Positions 1-9,400 of a DNA stretch of 52,833 nt are shown piece after piece. This DNA is from CAYRSS01 sp964426945 (lineage in GTDB: Bacteria; Planctomycetota; Phycisphaerae; UBA1845). The stretch covers positions 1 through 52,833 of the forward strand of contig CAYRSS010000026.1 of the NCBI GenBank assembly GCA_964426945.1. Reading direction: 5' to 3'. Numbering within the stretch: position 1 is the first letter of the stretch; the number at the start of each line of letters is the position of its first letter. Position numbers and translations under genes: made by a program. The notes under the pieces are model-generated. The model searched no databases. It had not been told where the DNA came from and was given only the letters and a program-made list of their open reading frames with translations.

Positions 1-92
1 GGCGCTAGCCATGATCGTTGCCGACAAGACAGGGTTATTCGGATAGGCTCTAAGCGCTGGCTTCGGCATGTGATGGGTAGAAAGGTGGTAGA

Positions 93-605
93 ATGGTTGG
101 GTGCAGATTTTCATCAAAGTGGTCATACTGTTGCGTGTTGCTGTTGTTGACTATTCTTGTATTGGGCATTGTTTGCTTTGCTTGCCTTCCGACGGGTTTC
201 TTCTCGAGACACAGAATTGACTCCCAAGTTCGTGCGCAGTTCCTGTGGTCAGTAGATCCCGATAGAGCCGATGTGGGATGGAGCAGCCCTAGGCGTCTAC
301 CCCTCGATCCTGAGCGGCGATTCTTCCTGCGCACCACGCCATTTCTCCCGGTCGATAATGACTCCTCTTCCCTTCTGGCGGTCAGTGTCTACGATGCGTA
401 TTCGGCGTCTATTCTGGATGGGATGATAATTAATATCGAACACGATGCTCGCTGGAACTTGGGGTGGGATGCAATGAGCCGGGTCTGGTTTCGCGATGAA
501 GCCGGTCACGAAAGATGCTGGACAATCAGAGACGATACCGGTCTCGTGGAATTGGATCTTGGGGACTGTCAAGACTGTGTTTCTCCGCTCAGTCCTCCCA
601 ACTGA
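93..605 (+). CDS. hypothetical membrane-anchored protein, low GC
   Basis: A 170-residue protein I do not recognise. After a short basic N-terminus there is one hydrophobic stretch (about residues 13-32, rich in Leu/Val/Cys) that can be a membrane anchor or uncleaved signal; the remaining ~135 residues would then be outside the cytoplasm. The body is rich in Asp, Arg and Trp and ends with a DCQDCVSP motif that could form a disulfide. Base composition is visibly lower in G+C than all genes that follow, which hints at a different origin. The next gene on the right is on the other strand, so no operon context is available. No clear Shine-Dalgarno was used to fix the start. Confidence 0.55.
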   Translation: MVGCRFSSKWSYCCVLLLLTILVLGIVCFACLPTGFFSRHRIDSQVRAQFLWSVDPDRADVGWSSPRRLPLDPERRFFLRTTPFLPVDNDSSSLLAVSVYDAYSASILDGMIINIEHDARWNLGWDAMSRVWFRDEAGHERCWTIRDDTGLVELDLGDCQDCVSPLSPPN

Positions 606-624
606 TCCGTTAGACCGGCGGGTG

Positions 625-656
625 GCATGCTCTCGCTGTACTCAGCGTGAGCATGC
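625..656. repeat. REP-like palindromic hairpin, copy 1
   Basis: Near-perfect palindrome: 8-bp outer stem GCATGCTC/GAGCATGC, one T.T mismatch, 5-bp inner stem CGCTG/CAGCG and a TACT loop. The same 21-base core CATGCTCTCGCTGTACTCAGC (first 20 shared bases and more) recurs inverted at 836-866. This is the architecture of a bacterial extragenic palindrome pair. Confidence 0.6.
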
Positions 657-835
657 AGGAGCGTCTTGTCTCAGTGCGCGTCGTGACCGGCCATGGCCTG
701 CTTTGTCAGGAAGCAACTTGGACCACCCCCGTCGGCCGCGGACTTCCCGTTGATGCTGCGGGGTGAGAGGGCTGGCTTGATGCCGGGAATAAGGGGGTTG
801 ATCCCAAGCTGGCAAGGCGTGGTAGCACGCGAAGA

Positions 836-866
836 GCATGCCCAGGCTGAGTACAGCGAGAGCATG
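836..866. repeat. REP-like palindrome, copy 2 (inverted)
   Basis: Reverse complement of the 625-656 repeat with two changes in its distal arm; similarity extends a further ~12 bases beyond the palindrome (CGGCGGG on both sides). The pair with ~180 bp between resembles a BIME-type element. Confidence 0.5.
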
Positions 867-1004
867 TCGCCCGCCGATCATTGCGAGCTGTGCGCCTCGG
901 CGTGAGAAATCTCACGCGAAGCCACAAAGGCCGGAAAGGAAAGACAAGCCCGGTGACCCTGAGGCGTGACCGGGTCACAGGTAAAGTTCAGCCTGACGTA
1001 GCTG

Positions 1005-2591
1005 CTAGCCTTCGACCTTCGTGCGCAGCGGCGTGTTCATCCGCGCTGGCACGGGGATCGACCGGTCGGTTCTCGGCCGCCAGTTGCCGAAGAAGCTGCG
1101 CATCAGGATGCCGATGCGGTAGGCGTGCCGCTTCCAGTCGAAGCGGCCGGAGAAGAGCATGAAGATCGCCTTCGAGACGATGCCCGCCCGCAGGTGAAAC
1201 ATCTTGCTTCGCTCGGTGATTCCGAGGCTGGTCAGGTCGATGCCCAGGTAGTCCTTGTTGCGGTTCCAGTTGTCCAGCACGTGTTCGGCTGAGCGGAAGC
1301 CGTGCCGGTCGACGATGTCCTGCAGCGGCGCGCCGGGCATCGGCGTGGCGATCGACCAGGTCATGTAGTCTATGCGGCGCAGGAGGAATTGCTTCCACAC
1401 CCACCGCAGCGATCGGCGGATCTCGCGCGGGGTTTCGTGGCGAAGCTCGCCGCCTTCCTCCCAGAGCTGGAACGCCATCATGAACAGAAGCACGTTGATC
1501 TTGTGGCGCTTGAGGAACTTGAGGCAGCGCTCGACCTCTGCGACGGTGATGTGCTTCTCGATGCCGGTCAGCACGCGGTCGTTGGCGCTCTCCACGCCGA
1601 GGTGCACGAGCCACATGTTCATGCGCTTGAACAGGTAGGCCAGTTCGTCGTCAATCTTGTCGGCGCGCAGGTTGCTCTGGAAAAACAGGTCCTTGTGGCC
1701 AAGGTCGCCGATGGCACGGCAGACCTCCTTGGCCCAGGGAAGCGTGACGTTGATTTCGTCGGAGACGATCTTGATCTCGCGCACGCCGAGCTTGTAGAGC
1801 CAGTCGACTTCGCGCGCGATGTTCTCGGGCGATCGCATGCGAACATACGGCTTGGCCGCCCGCCACACCGGCAGCGAACAGAACGTGCACTTGTAGGGGC
1901 ACCCGCGGCTGATCACGATGCAGGTCTGCTTGTTCGACCGGCAGTAGTGCTGGCCGACGTAGCGCGAGAAGTCGATCCGATCCCAGGCCATGAAGGGCAA
2001 TTCGTCGAGGTTTTCATAGGCCCGCGGCTTGCCAGTGTCGAGCGTGCCGTCGGGGGTGCGCAGCAGCAGGCCGGGGATACGCGACAGGTCGCGGCCGCCG
2101 TAGATCAGCACGTTGACGATGTCGGCCAGGGTCATCTCGCCCTCGCCCACGCACACGGCGTCGGCGGCGGTCTTGTCCATCACGTCGCGCGGGACGGACG
2201 TGGGATGCGGACCCCCCGCGATGATGAACATGTCGGGAAAGCGCGCTTTGAGGACGTTGATCGTCTCGTAGGCGATCCGCTGGGTCAGGAAGGCGAATGA
2301 CAGGCCGTATACCTGCGGCCGGAGCTCTTCGCAGACGCGGATGTGATCCTCGATGCTGTGGAACTGGTCGAGGAAGATGATGTCGTCGTCCGTCAGCGGC
2401 GTCTGCTCGCGCAGGTACGAGATAATCTGGATCAGCCCGAGGTTGGGGTACGCCTTATCGTAGTCGTCGTCCTTCGCGGGGGGATCGGCCAGCACGACCT
2501 TGAAGGGCGAGATCCGGCGACGCGCTTCGGGCATCGCCGGAAAGGGCGTCTGCGAGCCGGTCGTCGGCAGTATGTTCAATGCGATAGTCAC
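1005..2591 (-). CDS. B12-binding domain radical SAM protein
   Basis: Radical S-adenosylmethionine enzyme of the B12-binding class (528 residues). The N-terminal ~150 residues form a cobalamin-binding-type Rossmann region ending in the GGPHPT motif usual for this family; no DxHxxG is visible. The radical SAM core follows with RGCPYKCTFCSLP, whose CxxxCxxC binds the 4Fe-4S cluster, then the usual barrel and a C-terminal region of unknown role. Substrate cannot be told; the family includes methylases and ring-forming enzymes. I chose a GTG start at 2591 because CAGGAGG lies 6 nt upstream; a longer frame exists to 2648 and an internal ATG at 2534. It is 150 bp downstream of the probable selenoprotein, same strand. 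Confidence 0.85.
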   Translation of the reverse strand: MTIALNILPTTGSQTPFPAMPEARRRISPFKVVLADPPAKDDDYDKAYPNLGLIQIISYLREQTPLTDDDIIFLDQFHSIEDHIRVCEELRPQVYGLSFAFLTQRIAYETINVLKARFPDMFIIAGGPHPTSVPRDVMDKTAADAVCVGEGEMTLADIVNVLIYGGRDLSRIPGLLLRTPDGTLDTGKPRAYENLDELPFMAWDRIDFSRYVGQHYCRSNKQTCIVISRGCPYKCTFCSLPVWRAAKPYVRMRSPENIAREVDWLYKLGVREIKIVSDEINVTLPWAKEVCRAIGDLGHKDLFFQSNLRADKIDDELAYLFKRMNMWLVHLGVESANDRVLTGIEKHITVAEVERCLKFLKRHKINVLLFMMAFQLWEEGGELRHETPREIRRSLRWVWKQFLLRRIDYMTWSIATPMPGAPLQDIVDRHGFRSAEHVLDNWNRNKDYLGIDLTSLGITERSKMFHLRAGIVSKAIFMLFSGRFDWKRHAYRIGILMRSFFGNWRPRTDRSIPVPARMNTPLRTKVEG

Positions 2592-2741
2592 GAAGCGCCT
2601 CCTGGCCGCGATCCGTCGGCCGACCCAAGGTCCTGAAACAGCGGACATCGGGTTATCGGGTATTCGCGGACGGGGGCGGAGCGTCGGCCGGTACCGGGAA
2701 GGAGCCAGGGCGATTATCGGACGAGTGGCCGGGGGAGGGGA

Positions 2742-3290
2742 TCAGCGGCCGTCAAACTCCGGCTCCGGATCCACGCCGAGCCCATCGGCGATGCGGTTGA
2801 TGTAGTTGAAGTAAGCGATGACCTGAGCCGCGTCGGAAATGGAGCGGTCGTCCAGCCCGGCCGCGCGGAGGGCGTCGAGATCGGCCGGGCCAACGGCGTG
2901 GGGGATGCGGGTGAGCTTCGCGGCGTAGTCGCAGAGGGCCCGGTCGACGGGAGTCAGCGCGGCAGTCGTGTAGTCGGTCGCGATCGCGGCGACCCATGCG
3001 TCATCGGCGACCTCAACCCGGAGGTCGCTTTGATGGGCGAGCGTTCAGTACCTGCACTCGTTGGTGCTGGAGACGACGACGGCCAGCATTTCGCGCTGGC
3101 CGCGCGAGAGGGGCGAGGGACCGAACATGATCCGCTTGTACATCTCCATGCTCGATTCGAGCACGGACGGATTGAGGCTCTGGATGCGGAGGATCTGGAA
3201 GACCTTCCCCGCGCGGCGCCGCGCGGCGTCGTAGATCGCGGCGAGCAGCCCCTTGGCGTCATCGTCGGGGTGAAGGCGGATCCAGGACAT
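2742..3290 (-). CDS. AhpD-like peroxidase-related protein, probable selenoprotein (Sec82)
   Basis: Carboxymuconolactone-decarboxylase/AhpD-fold protein of the 'peroxidase-related enzyme' type, 182 residues if the in-frame UGA at 3045-3047 is read as selenocysteine. The N-terminal part (REMLAVVVSSTNECRY) and the part after UGA (TLAHQSD... then VIAYFNYINRIADGLGV) both match one family and are in the same frame with no other stop. The UGA sits exactly where the family has the second Cys of CxxC followed by H at +4: Cys79-Arg-Tyr-Sec82-Thr-Leu-Ala-His86. In AhpD that residue is the redox nucleophile. A stem-loop with a G-rich loop starts 16 nt after UGA. ATG start at 3290 follows a weak GAGG. It lies 17 bp after the L,D-transpeptidase gene. 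A genuine nonsense mutation or sequencing error is the alternative; Sec machinery is not in the window. Confidence 0.8.
3007..3028 (-). promoter_or_regulatory. candidate bacterial SECIS element
   Basis: On the transcript: perfect 8-bp stem GCGACCUC/GAGGUCGC closed by a 6-nt loop CGGGUU. The stem begins 16 nt and the loop 24 nt after the in-frame UGA (3045-3047). Bacterial SECIS hairpins lie inside the coding region just 3' of UGA at this distance and need G residues in a small apical loop, so the fit is good. SelB binding is inferred. Confidence 0.65.
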
Positions 3291-3307
3291 GGGCGCTGCC
3301 TCGCGGG

Positions 3308-4375
3308 CTATTCGATGGTGATTGTCGAGTGACCGACCACGAGCAGATCGTAGAGCGACTCGACATCGGCGTTGTGCATGCGTACACATCCGAGCGAGGC
3401 GTTCTGGCCGATCGAATGGGGCTCGATCGTGCCGTGGATGCCGTAGCGCTGCTGGCCCACCGCGTCGCCTGCGACGCCCTCGAGGCCGATCCACCGCTCG
3501 CCGAGCGGGTTCTGCGGATCATCGGCGGTGACGATCTTGCCGCCACGGGGCGGGTAGTAGGTGGGGTTCTCGAGCTTGTTCTTCACCTTCCACGTCCCGC
3601 GCGGCGTGCCGTCGTCCTCGCCGAGGCCGACGGGGAACTGCCGCACAAGGATGCGCCCTGGCCCATCCCCGAGGAAGACGTTCATCGTGAACGACTCGCA
3701 GTTGACCACCACGTGGAACGGCCCGCCCACCACTTTGAGCGTCTGGCCCAGCTGAATCAGATCCTTGCGGACGATGCCGTTGATGGCCGCGAGCAGGTCG
3801 TCCGGCACTTTATACTTGGAAGCGATCCGGGCGAGCGTGTCACCCGAGACGACGACGTGCTTTTCGGCGAAGGGATCGCCAGGGATGATCCGGCGGGAGA
3901 AGACGGTCTCGTCGGCGAGTTTCACGAGGTCCGCCCGGACGCTTGCCGCGTCGGAGCGGGACAGGCCGAGGACGAAAGCCTCGTTGAGCTGGGCCCGGGC
4001 GGTGAGCAGTTGCCCGTCGGCCAGAGCTGCGCGGCCCGACTTGAGCAGTTGCTCCACCCGGCTCTCGACGGCGGCGGCGGGCTGGGTCGGTGACACGGCG
4101 CGGCGTGGTTCCACTTCGGGATCCTGCGCGCCCTTCTCGACGATCCCCTCGCGCGGAGGCAGGGCCGGTTCGATCTCCGGCCGGTCGGTCTGAAGCACCG
4201 GTCGCGGCGTGCCCGGCGTGAGGGCGAGCCGGTCGTCCGCAGAATTCGTGTCGCTCGCAGCGCCCGAGCCGGAGGGCCACATCCACCACGCGGCGCCGGC
4301 GGCGATCAGCGCTACAACGATCAGCGGCGCCGGTCGCCGGCGCCGACGTCTTCCAAAGTAGTTCCGGTTTCGCAT
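3308..4375 (-). CDS. LysM domain L,D-transpeptidase (YkuD)
   Basis: Peptidoglycan-acting L,D-transpeptidase, 355 residues. Order: basic N-terminus and one membrane anchor (about 17-33), a Pro/Glu-rich linker, a helical segment (about 104-158), a LysM murein-binding module (about 172-215: HVVVSGDTLARIASKYKV) and the YkuD catalytic domain (about 220-355). The catalytic signature HGTIEPHSIG...ASLGCVRM is complete, with His314 and Cys330. The enzyme would sit on the outer face of the inner membrane and form 3-3 crosslinks or attach proteins to the wall. ATG at 4375 was chosen because the hydrophobic anchor follows directly; the frame is open further upstream but that part is Arg/Pro-rich shadow. 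The selenoprotein gene follows after 17 bp. Confidence 0.88.
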   Translation of the reverse strand: MRNRNYFGRRRRRRPAPLIVVALIAAGAAWWMWPSGSGAASDTNSADDRLALTPGTPRPVLQTDRPEIEPALPPREGIVEKGAQDPEVEPRRAVSPTQPAAAVESRVEQLLKSGRAALADGQLLTARAQLNEAFVLGLSRSDAASVRADLVKLADETVFSRRIIPGDPFAEKHVVVSGDTLARIASKYKVPDDLLAAINGIVRKDLIQLGQTLKVVGGPFHVVVNCESFTMNVFLGDGPGRILVRQFPVGLGEDDGTPRGTWKVKNKLENPTYYPPRGGKIVTADDPQNPLGERWIGLEGVAGDAVGQQRYGIHGTIEPHSIGQNASLGCVRMHNADVESLYDLLVVGHSTITIE

Positions 4376-4595
4376 CGTGCGTCCGCCGTGAAGAGCGTTC
4401 GGGGCGTCCTGAGATCTCTCAGTGGGTCGCTCACCGCATCGGAAACCGCCGCGGCAGAGCGCTTGACCGAGCATACGGCAGACCGGGTGAGTTGCAAGCG
4501 GACAATGAGCCACGCGCGTGCGATTTGCCCGGCAATTCCGGCGCGGCGGTCGGGCGCAGGGCTGTGAGTTTCTTGAAGCCGGGCGTGCGGGCTCG

Positions 4596-5309
4596 TCAGG
4601 GGGCCTCGGATTCAGGCGTCGCTTCGCCCGCCTCGTCCGCGGACGGCGAGGGCGCGCTGGATGTCGGCCCTTTGCCGTCGACATCGATGGCCGAGATTCT
4701 GAACGACATCGACGCCTCGTCGAGGTCGATCTTGAGGTTGATCCGCGCGGTGGTCTTGTTCACGAAGCTGACAGGCAGCGACAGCAGGTTCCCCGTCGGC
4801 GAGGGGCTGCCCTGTGTGCCCATCGTGATCGACCTGGCCGCCCCGTATTCGCGGGCGATATCTGCCAGCCAGGCTTGCAGATCCGCGTCGGAGTACTTGC
4901 GATTGAACGCAGGCGTGGAGATTTGCCGCAGCCCGGCTATCGCAGGGGCGGGGTCAGCGCTGGCGGCCACGAATACGCCCTGAAGCTTGGGGGGGAGCGT
5001 GGCGAGATCGATCATCGCCCGGAATCCCATGAACGCGCCGAACCCCATCAGCGTGCTGATACTGCCCAGGATCACCGAGATCGGAATCGCCGCGATCGCC
5101 ATTCCCCGTCCCCGCCGGCGACCGCCGGAGGTTGAGGTCAGCCCGATGATCCCGAACACGATTCCCAGCAGGCCGTGCAACCCCGGCAGGCAAACCAGCA
5201 GAGAACACACCAGGGCGGCGACCGCGGACTTGCTCATCGGCGGGGGACCGGCCGAATAGGCTTCGCTCGGGGCGCAGGCAGTCGGCGGGGGCGGCGGGTA
5301 CTGGGACAT
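4596..5309 (-). CDS. DUF4190-type membrane protein
   Basis: A 237-residue membrane protein. Pro-rich N-terminus (about 1-25), then a DUF4190-like hydrophobic block: a first helix pair around 27-58 (SKSAVAALVCSLLVCLPGL, then GIVFGIIGL) followed by a Gly/Arg-rich turn and a third helix around 70-95. The last ~130 residues are soluble and end in an acidic, Ser/Pro-rich tail. The family has no known biochemical function. It lies between the thiol peroxidase gene (101 bp upstream) and the L,D-transpeptidase gene (220 bp downstream), all on the minus strand, so co-transcription is possible but unproven. Confidence 0.75.
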   Translation of the reverse strand: MSQYPPPPPTACAPSEAYSAGPPPMSKSAVAALVCSLLVCLPGLHGLLGIVFGIIGLTSTSGGRRRGRGMAIAAIPISVILGSISTLMGFGAFMGFRAMIDLATLPPKLQGVFVAASADPAPAIAGLRQISTPAFNRKYSDADLQAWLADIAREYGAARSITMGTQGSPSPTGNLLSLPVSFVNKTTARINLKIDLDEASMSFRISAIDVDGKGPTSSAPSPSADEAGEATPESEAP

Positions 5310-5410
5310 CGGGGTCTCGTCGGGTGACTTGTAGAATGACCGCCGCCGGCCGGTCGAAGGCCGGCCGGGCGGCGGGATCGGCTTCCTGCATGCGACCGGC
5401 GAGGCTTGGT

Positions 5411-5923
5411 TCAGCCCGCCGCGTGCCGGGCACGCTCCAGCACCTTGTCGTAGTTGGGCTGCTCGGCCACTTCGGGCACGTACTCCGCGTACTGGATGAC
5501 GTCGTTACGGTCGACAACGAAGACCGCCCGGCAGTTCACGCGCAGGTCGGGAATCAACGTGCCGTAGGCCTTGCCGAAGGCAGTCTCGCGGTGATCGCTG
5601 AGGACGTGGAGCTTTTCCTTGTCGATCCCCTCGGCGCCGCAGAACCGGGCCTGGGCCGTCGGGAGGTCGCAGCTGATCGTGTAGAACGCGACGTTGCTGA
5701 GCTTTGCCGCCTCCTCGTTGAACCGCTTGGTCTGGATGGAGCAGACCGGGGTGTCGAGCGAGGGGACGACGCTGAAGATCCGCACTTTGCCGGCGGTGTC
5801 GGCAATCGAGGTCGTTTCCAGCAGGTTCTTGCTCAACCGGGCGTTCGGGGCCTTGTCGCCGGCCTTGAGCTCCGGTCCTTCAAGCTTGAGCGGATTGCCT
5901 TTCAGAGTGACAGTTCTGGCCAC
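5411..5923 (-). CDS. tpx: thiol peroxidase (atypical 2-Cys peroxiredoxin)
   Basis: Tpx-type peroxiredoxin of 170 residues, the normal length. It reduces hydroperoxides with electrons from thioredoxin. The N-terminus MARTVTLKGNPLKLEG matches the family start; the active site reads SLDTPVCSIQTKRFN with peroxidatic Cys61, and resolving Cys95 lies in ARFCGAEG, the same two positions as in well-studied Tpx proteins. The GTG start at 5923 is preceded by GGAGA with 7 nt spacing; a TTG 15 bp further up is less likely. It heads a minus-strand run that also includes the AhpD-like probable selenoprotein, so two thiol/selenol antioxidant genes lie within 3 kb. Confidence 0.93.
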   Translation of the reverse strand: MARTVTLKGNPLKLEGPELKAGDKAPNARLSKNLLETTSIADTAGKVRIFSVVPSLDTPVCSIQTKRFNEEAAKLSNVAFYTISCDLPTAQARFCGAEGIDKEKLHVLSDHRETAFGKAYGTLIPDLRVNCRAVFVVDRNDVIQYAEYVPEVAEQPNYDKVLERARHAAG

Positions 5924-6456
5924 GTATGGTCTCCACAATCGGGCGGGTAGTACCGATCGAATCGACGCCCTCGGGAACTTCGATCAATCCCTGCTGTGCC
6001 GGGCCGCCACGGGCCGCCCGGAGGGGGCGTCGCCACAGACCGGTGACTATAGGGCCTCGCCGATCTTGGTCAAACCGGGCTGGGTGGGTCAGTGGTGGTC
6101 AGGCCGCGGAGACACACGCCCGGGCGACCTCGCCGGCGGAGTGCTTGACGGGACAATTGCCCCGTCCCTATCATGCGGGCGACTTGGGCTGCCCGCAGGC
6201 CGCGATGGAGCCGTCGGCCGGGCAGCAATTGCAGTCGTAGTTTCGCCGCCCTGTATGCGGCCTGGCCACGAGTCGGTCGCCGGTGCGACGCGGTCCACGG
6301 CGGGGGTCGTCGGATCGACCCTCCGGCAGGCTCGGTACTCCCAGGCTCCAGCCTGAACGACGCCCCAGTGTACCTGCCAAGGGCGCGGCGGGGTCGCGGC
6401 GTCTGAAAACGTTCGCCCCCGGATCGGCAAGCAAGCCCCGTTGATGGAGTAGGCTG
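5924..6456. other. divergent intergenic region
   Basis: 533 bp between tpx (minus) and the FG-GAP lipoprotein gene (plus). It must hold both promoters. I see no RNA gene or repeat. A short minus-strand frame ending near 6171 has a Cys-rich tail (YDCNCCPADG) but no start signal outside the neighbouring gene. Confidence 0.5.
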
Positions 6457-9400
6457 ATGATGAACCGAATGCGCGGGACAGCGGTTGGCACTGGCGTGGT
6501 GCTCGTCGCCGCGATGGCGTGCATGACCCCGATGGTCGTCTCCTGCGGCGGCATTCCCACCCCCCAACTCGTGGTGGGCGGTGGCGGTACCGAAAGCGAC
6601 GTACCCACGCTGAGCTTCGTGGCGCCTGCCGGCGATCTGACAGTCAATCAGGGCGAGCGGTTCACCATCCGCTGGACTGACACCGATCGCGACTCCAACG
6701 CGCGCATCAGCTTCCTGCTCGTCGATCCGGCCTCCACGACCACGTATCTGCTCGTGTCGAACATCGAGGAGAACGACGCGACCGGGCCGGACTCGTTCTC
6801 GGTCTCGACACTGCTCGTGCCCGTGGGCACCTACAACCTGCTCGGTGTCATCAACGACTCGGTGAATGCCGCGGTGAACGTGTTTGCGAACATCGCCGGC
6901 ACGACGAATCGCCTCGTGGTGACCGTCGCGCCGCCGGGCCAGGGCCCGCTCACCGTTCCGCCGGTCGTCACCGTCACCGCGCCTCAGTTCAACCGCAGCG
7001 TCGCGCAGGATGACCAGATCACCGTGACCATCCAGCCTACGCTTCAGGCACCGGATGCCGCGCGGCCGTACGATCCGGATAGCGGGGCGACGGCTTACCT
7101 CGTCCTCGACCTCGATACCGATCCCAAGAACGACGACGTGACCAACCCGCGCACCGACGCGCAGGGTGACCCGCTCGACATCATCGTCCTGCGTCAGCAG
7201 GCCATCGCCCAGGGCGCGTTCGAGGAGATCGAGTTCCCAATCACGATCGACCTCGCCCAGGTGCCGCCGCGTCCCGCGGGTGATCCGTACTACATCCGCG
7301 TGACCCTGTCCGACGGGCCGAACCAGCCGGTTCACGCCTACGCGGCGGGCACGATCAGCGTCGTGCAGCTCGCCGCCGGCACGGTGGACCTGTTCGAGGT
7401 CGGCCGCACGCTTTCAGGCGCGCAGTGGTATGGATTCAATCCCGGCGCGAACCTCGGTTCGAGCCTTGCCGGCGTGGGCGACTTTGACAACGACGGGACT
7501 GACGACTTCGTCATGGTGGCCCAGTTTGGCAGCCCGAGGAATTCGGGGCCGTTCGGTGAGGCGTACCTGGCCTACGGCCTGCCCGACGGCCGCTTCGGCG
7601 ATCGCCTCGCCGCCAACAGCATCAGCAAGACGGTGAGCGGCGCCCTGTTCGAGGGGCCGCCGATCCGCGGACTCGGCCCGATCCAGGAGACGATCCCCCA
7701 GCAGACTGGTGGTATCACCTCGGTCGCGCGCATGCCGGACATCTCCGGCGACGGCCGGCCGGAGATCATGTTCGGCATGCCCCTGGCTTACGGCGCCGTC
7801 GACGCGGTGGACTGGGATCCGGCAGACGAAGACGTCAACAACAATCCGAACGACATCACCGTAAACGTCGCGCTGCGTCGCGGGCGCGCCCGGGTGATTA
7901 CCTCGACGAACCCGAATGCACCGGCCGACAGCGCCTACAACGGCGTGTTCGACGCGACGATCAGTTCGCTCGTCCCCAATGCCGATCCTGAGAACCCCGG
8001 CGACATGGGCATCTTCGACGGTGGTCTCGGCAACCGGCAGTGGGTTCTCATCAAGTTCACCGACATTCTGGCCTCGCTGCCGGATACGGCGGAGACGATC
8101 AACTTCGAGACGGCCACCGCCGCGGTGCGCTTCCGCATCTTCGACGAGTCGCCTGACCAGGCCAACGTGTTCCTGGCGCTCACGGACTTCGACGATTCGA
8201 CGAGGTTCTCGAGCTTTGCGGAGAACGGCGGCGAGCCTCAGGTGGGCGTGGACTACGAGGCCGGCGCCATCGCGCAGTTCGCACCCCAGCCCGCGGGCTT
8301 CATCAACATCAACATCGCAGGGCTGTTCCAGCGCCTGCTCGATGACAACATGCCCGCCGACTATGACGACGAAATCCGGCTGCTGATCGTTGCCGGCAGC
8401 GCCAACAAGGCGGCGATGCGCTCGAGCGAGCGCCTCTTCGCCGACGAGCGCCCCGAGCTCCAGATCAACTACACCCGTCGTCAGCAGATTTCGTCGATCG
8501 GGTGCTATCCGGATCAACTGGTGAACAACAGCACCGGCCCGGCCGGTGAGCGCCCCTCCGCGTATCTCTTCGCCGGCGGCATGGCCACGGTGTGCTACAG
8601 CGAGAACCGCGACAACCGCGGCACGACCCGGCTCGATCGGCTCGACGCGACCTCGGTCACGCTCGAACTCGTCGGGCAGGCAGCCTCACCGGGAGCACTG
8701 GCAGATACTGGACTCACCGAGGACCTGGGCTTCGATACTGCCGAGGGCGGACGCATCGCCGGGTTCCGCATGATCGGCGGCGGTTTCGACGATGTGAATC
8801 ACACCGGCCTGGCCCAGGGGCCGCGACTCGACAGCTTCGGCCAGACAGTGAACTCGCTGGGCGACCTCAACAATGATGGCGTGCCCGAGATCATCGTGTC
8901 CGCGCCGACGAACGAGCGTTACCTCGCCGACGAACGGGCTCGCTTCGGCAGTTCCACCCAGCTTGAGACCACGCTGTTCACGGGCAGCCTGATCATCAAG
9001 AACGGCGGCAACTTCAACAACGTGTTCTGGCGCGACATCAACAGCGAGGGCGAGACCGCCACGATCCCGATCCTCGACCATCACCGCATCGGGCCGTTCG
9101 GCAACTGCCTCGATCCGGCCATGCCGCGGCACATTCTCGACAGCGGCGGCACGATCGAAGTCTTCGCCGAGGATCCCGACGACTACCTGTTCGACGGCCA
9201 GTCCGCCACCGACTTCAACCTCGACGGCGTGCCCGACATCCTCGCCGGTGCACCGCGTAACAATCGCCCCGGCGGCCAGCAGGGCACCGGCGCGGTTTAC
9301 ATCCTCTACGGCCGCCCGATCGTGGGCGACTACAACCTGGCGAATGCCGACGATCCGCGGCTGCGCAGCCCGATGCTCCGTATTCGCGGCGTGCGGGCGT

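Larger units (their letters stand above)
606..1004. other. non-coding stretch with palindromic repeats
   Basis: No convincing gene. The stretch carries two related palindromes in opposite orientation (625-656 and 836-866). Short open frames here have no ribosome binding site and no recognisable protein signature. Confidence 0.6.

Noticed and set aside
3045..3047. Simple nonsense mutation as explanation of the UGA
   Set aside because: Possible, but the UGA sits precisely at the redox Cys codon, the rest of the frame is intact, and a well-placed hairpin follows; selenocysteine is the better reading.
6171..6430. Minus-strand frame ending in a Cys-rich YDCNCCPADG tail
   Set aside because: The frame begins inside the FG-GAP gene and no start with a ribosome binding site lies in the intergenic part.
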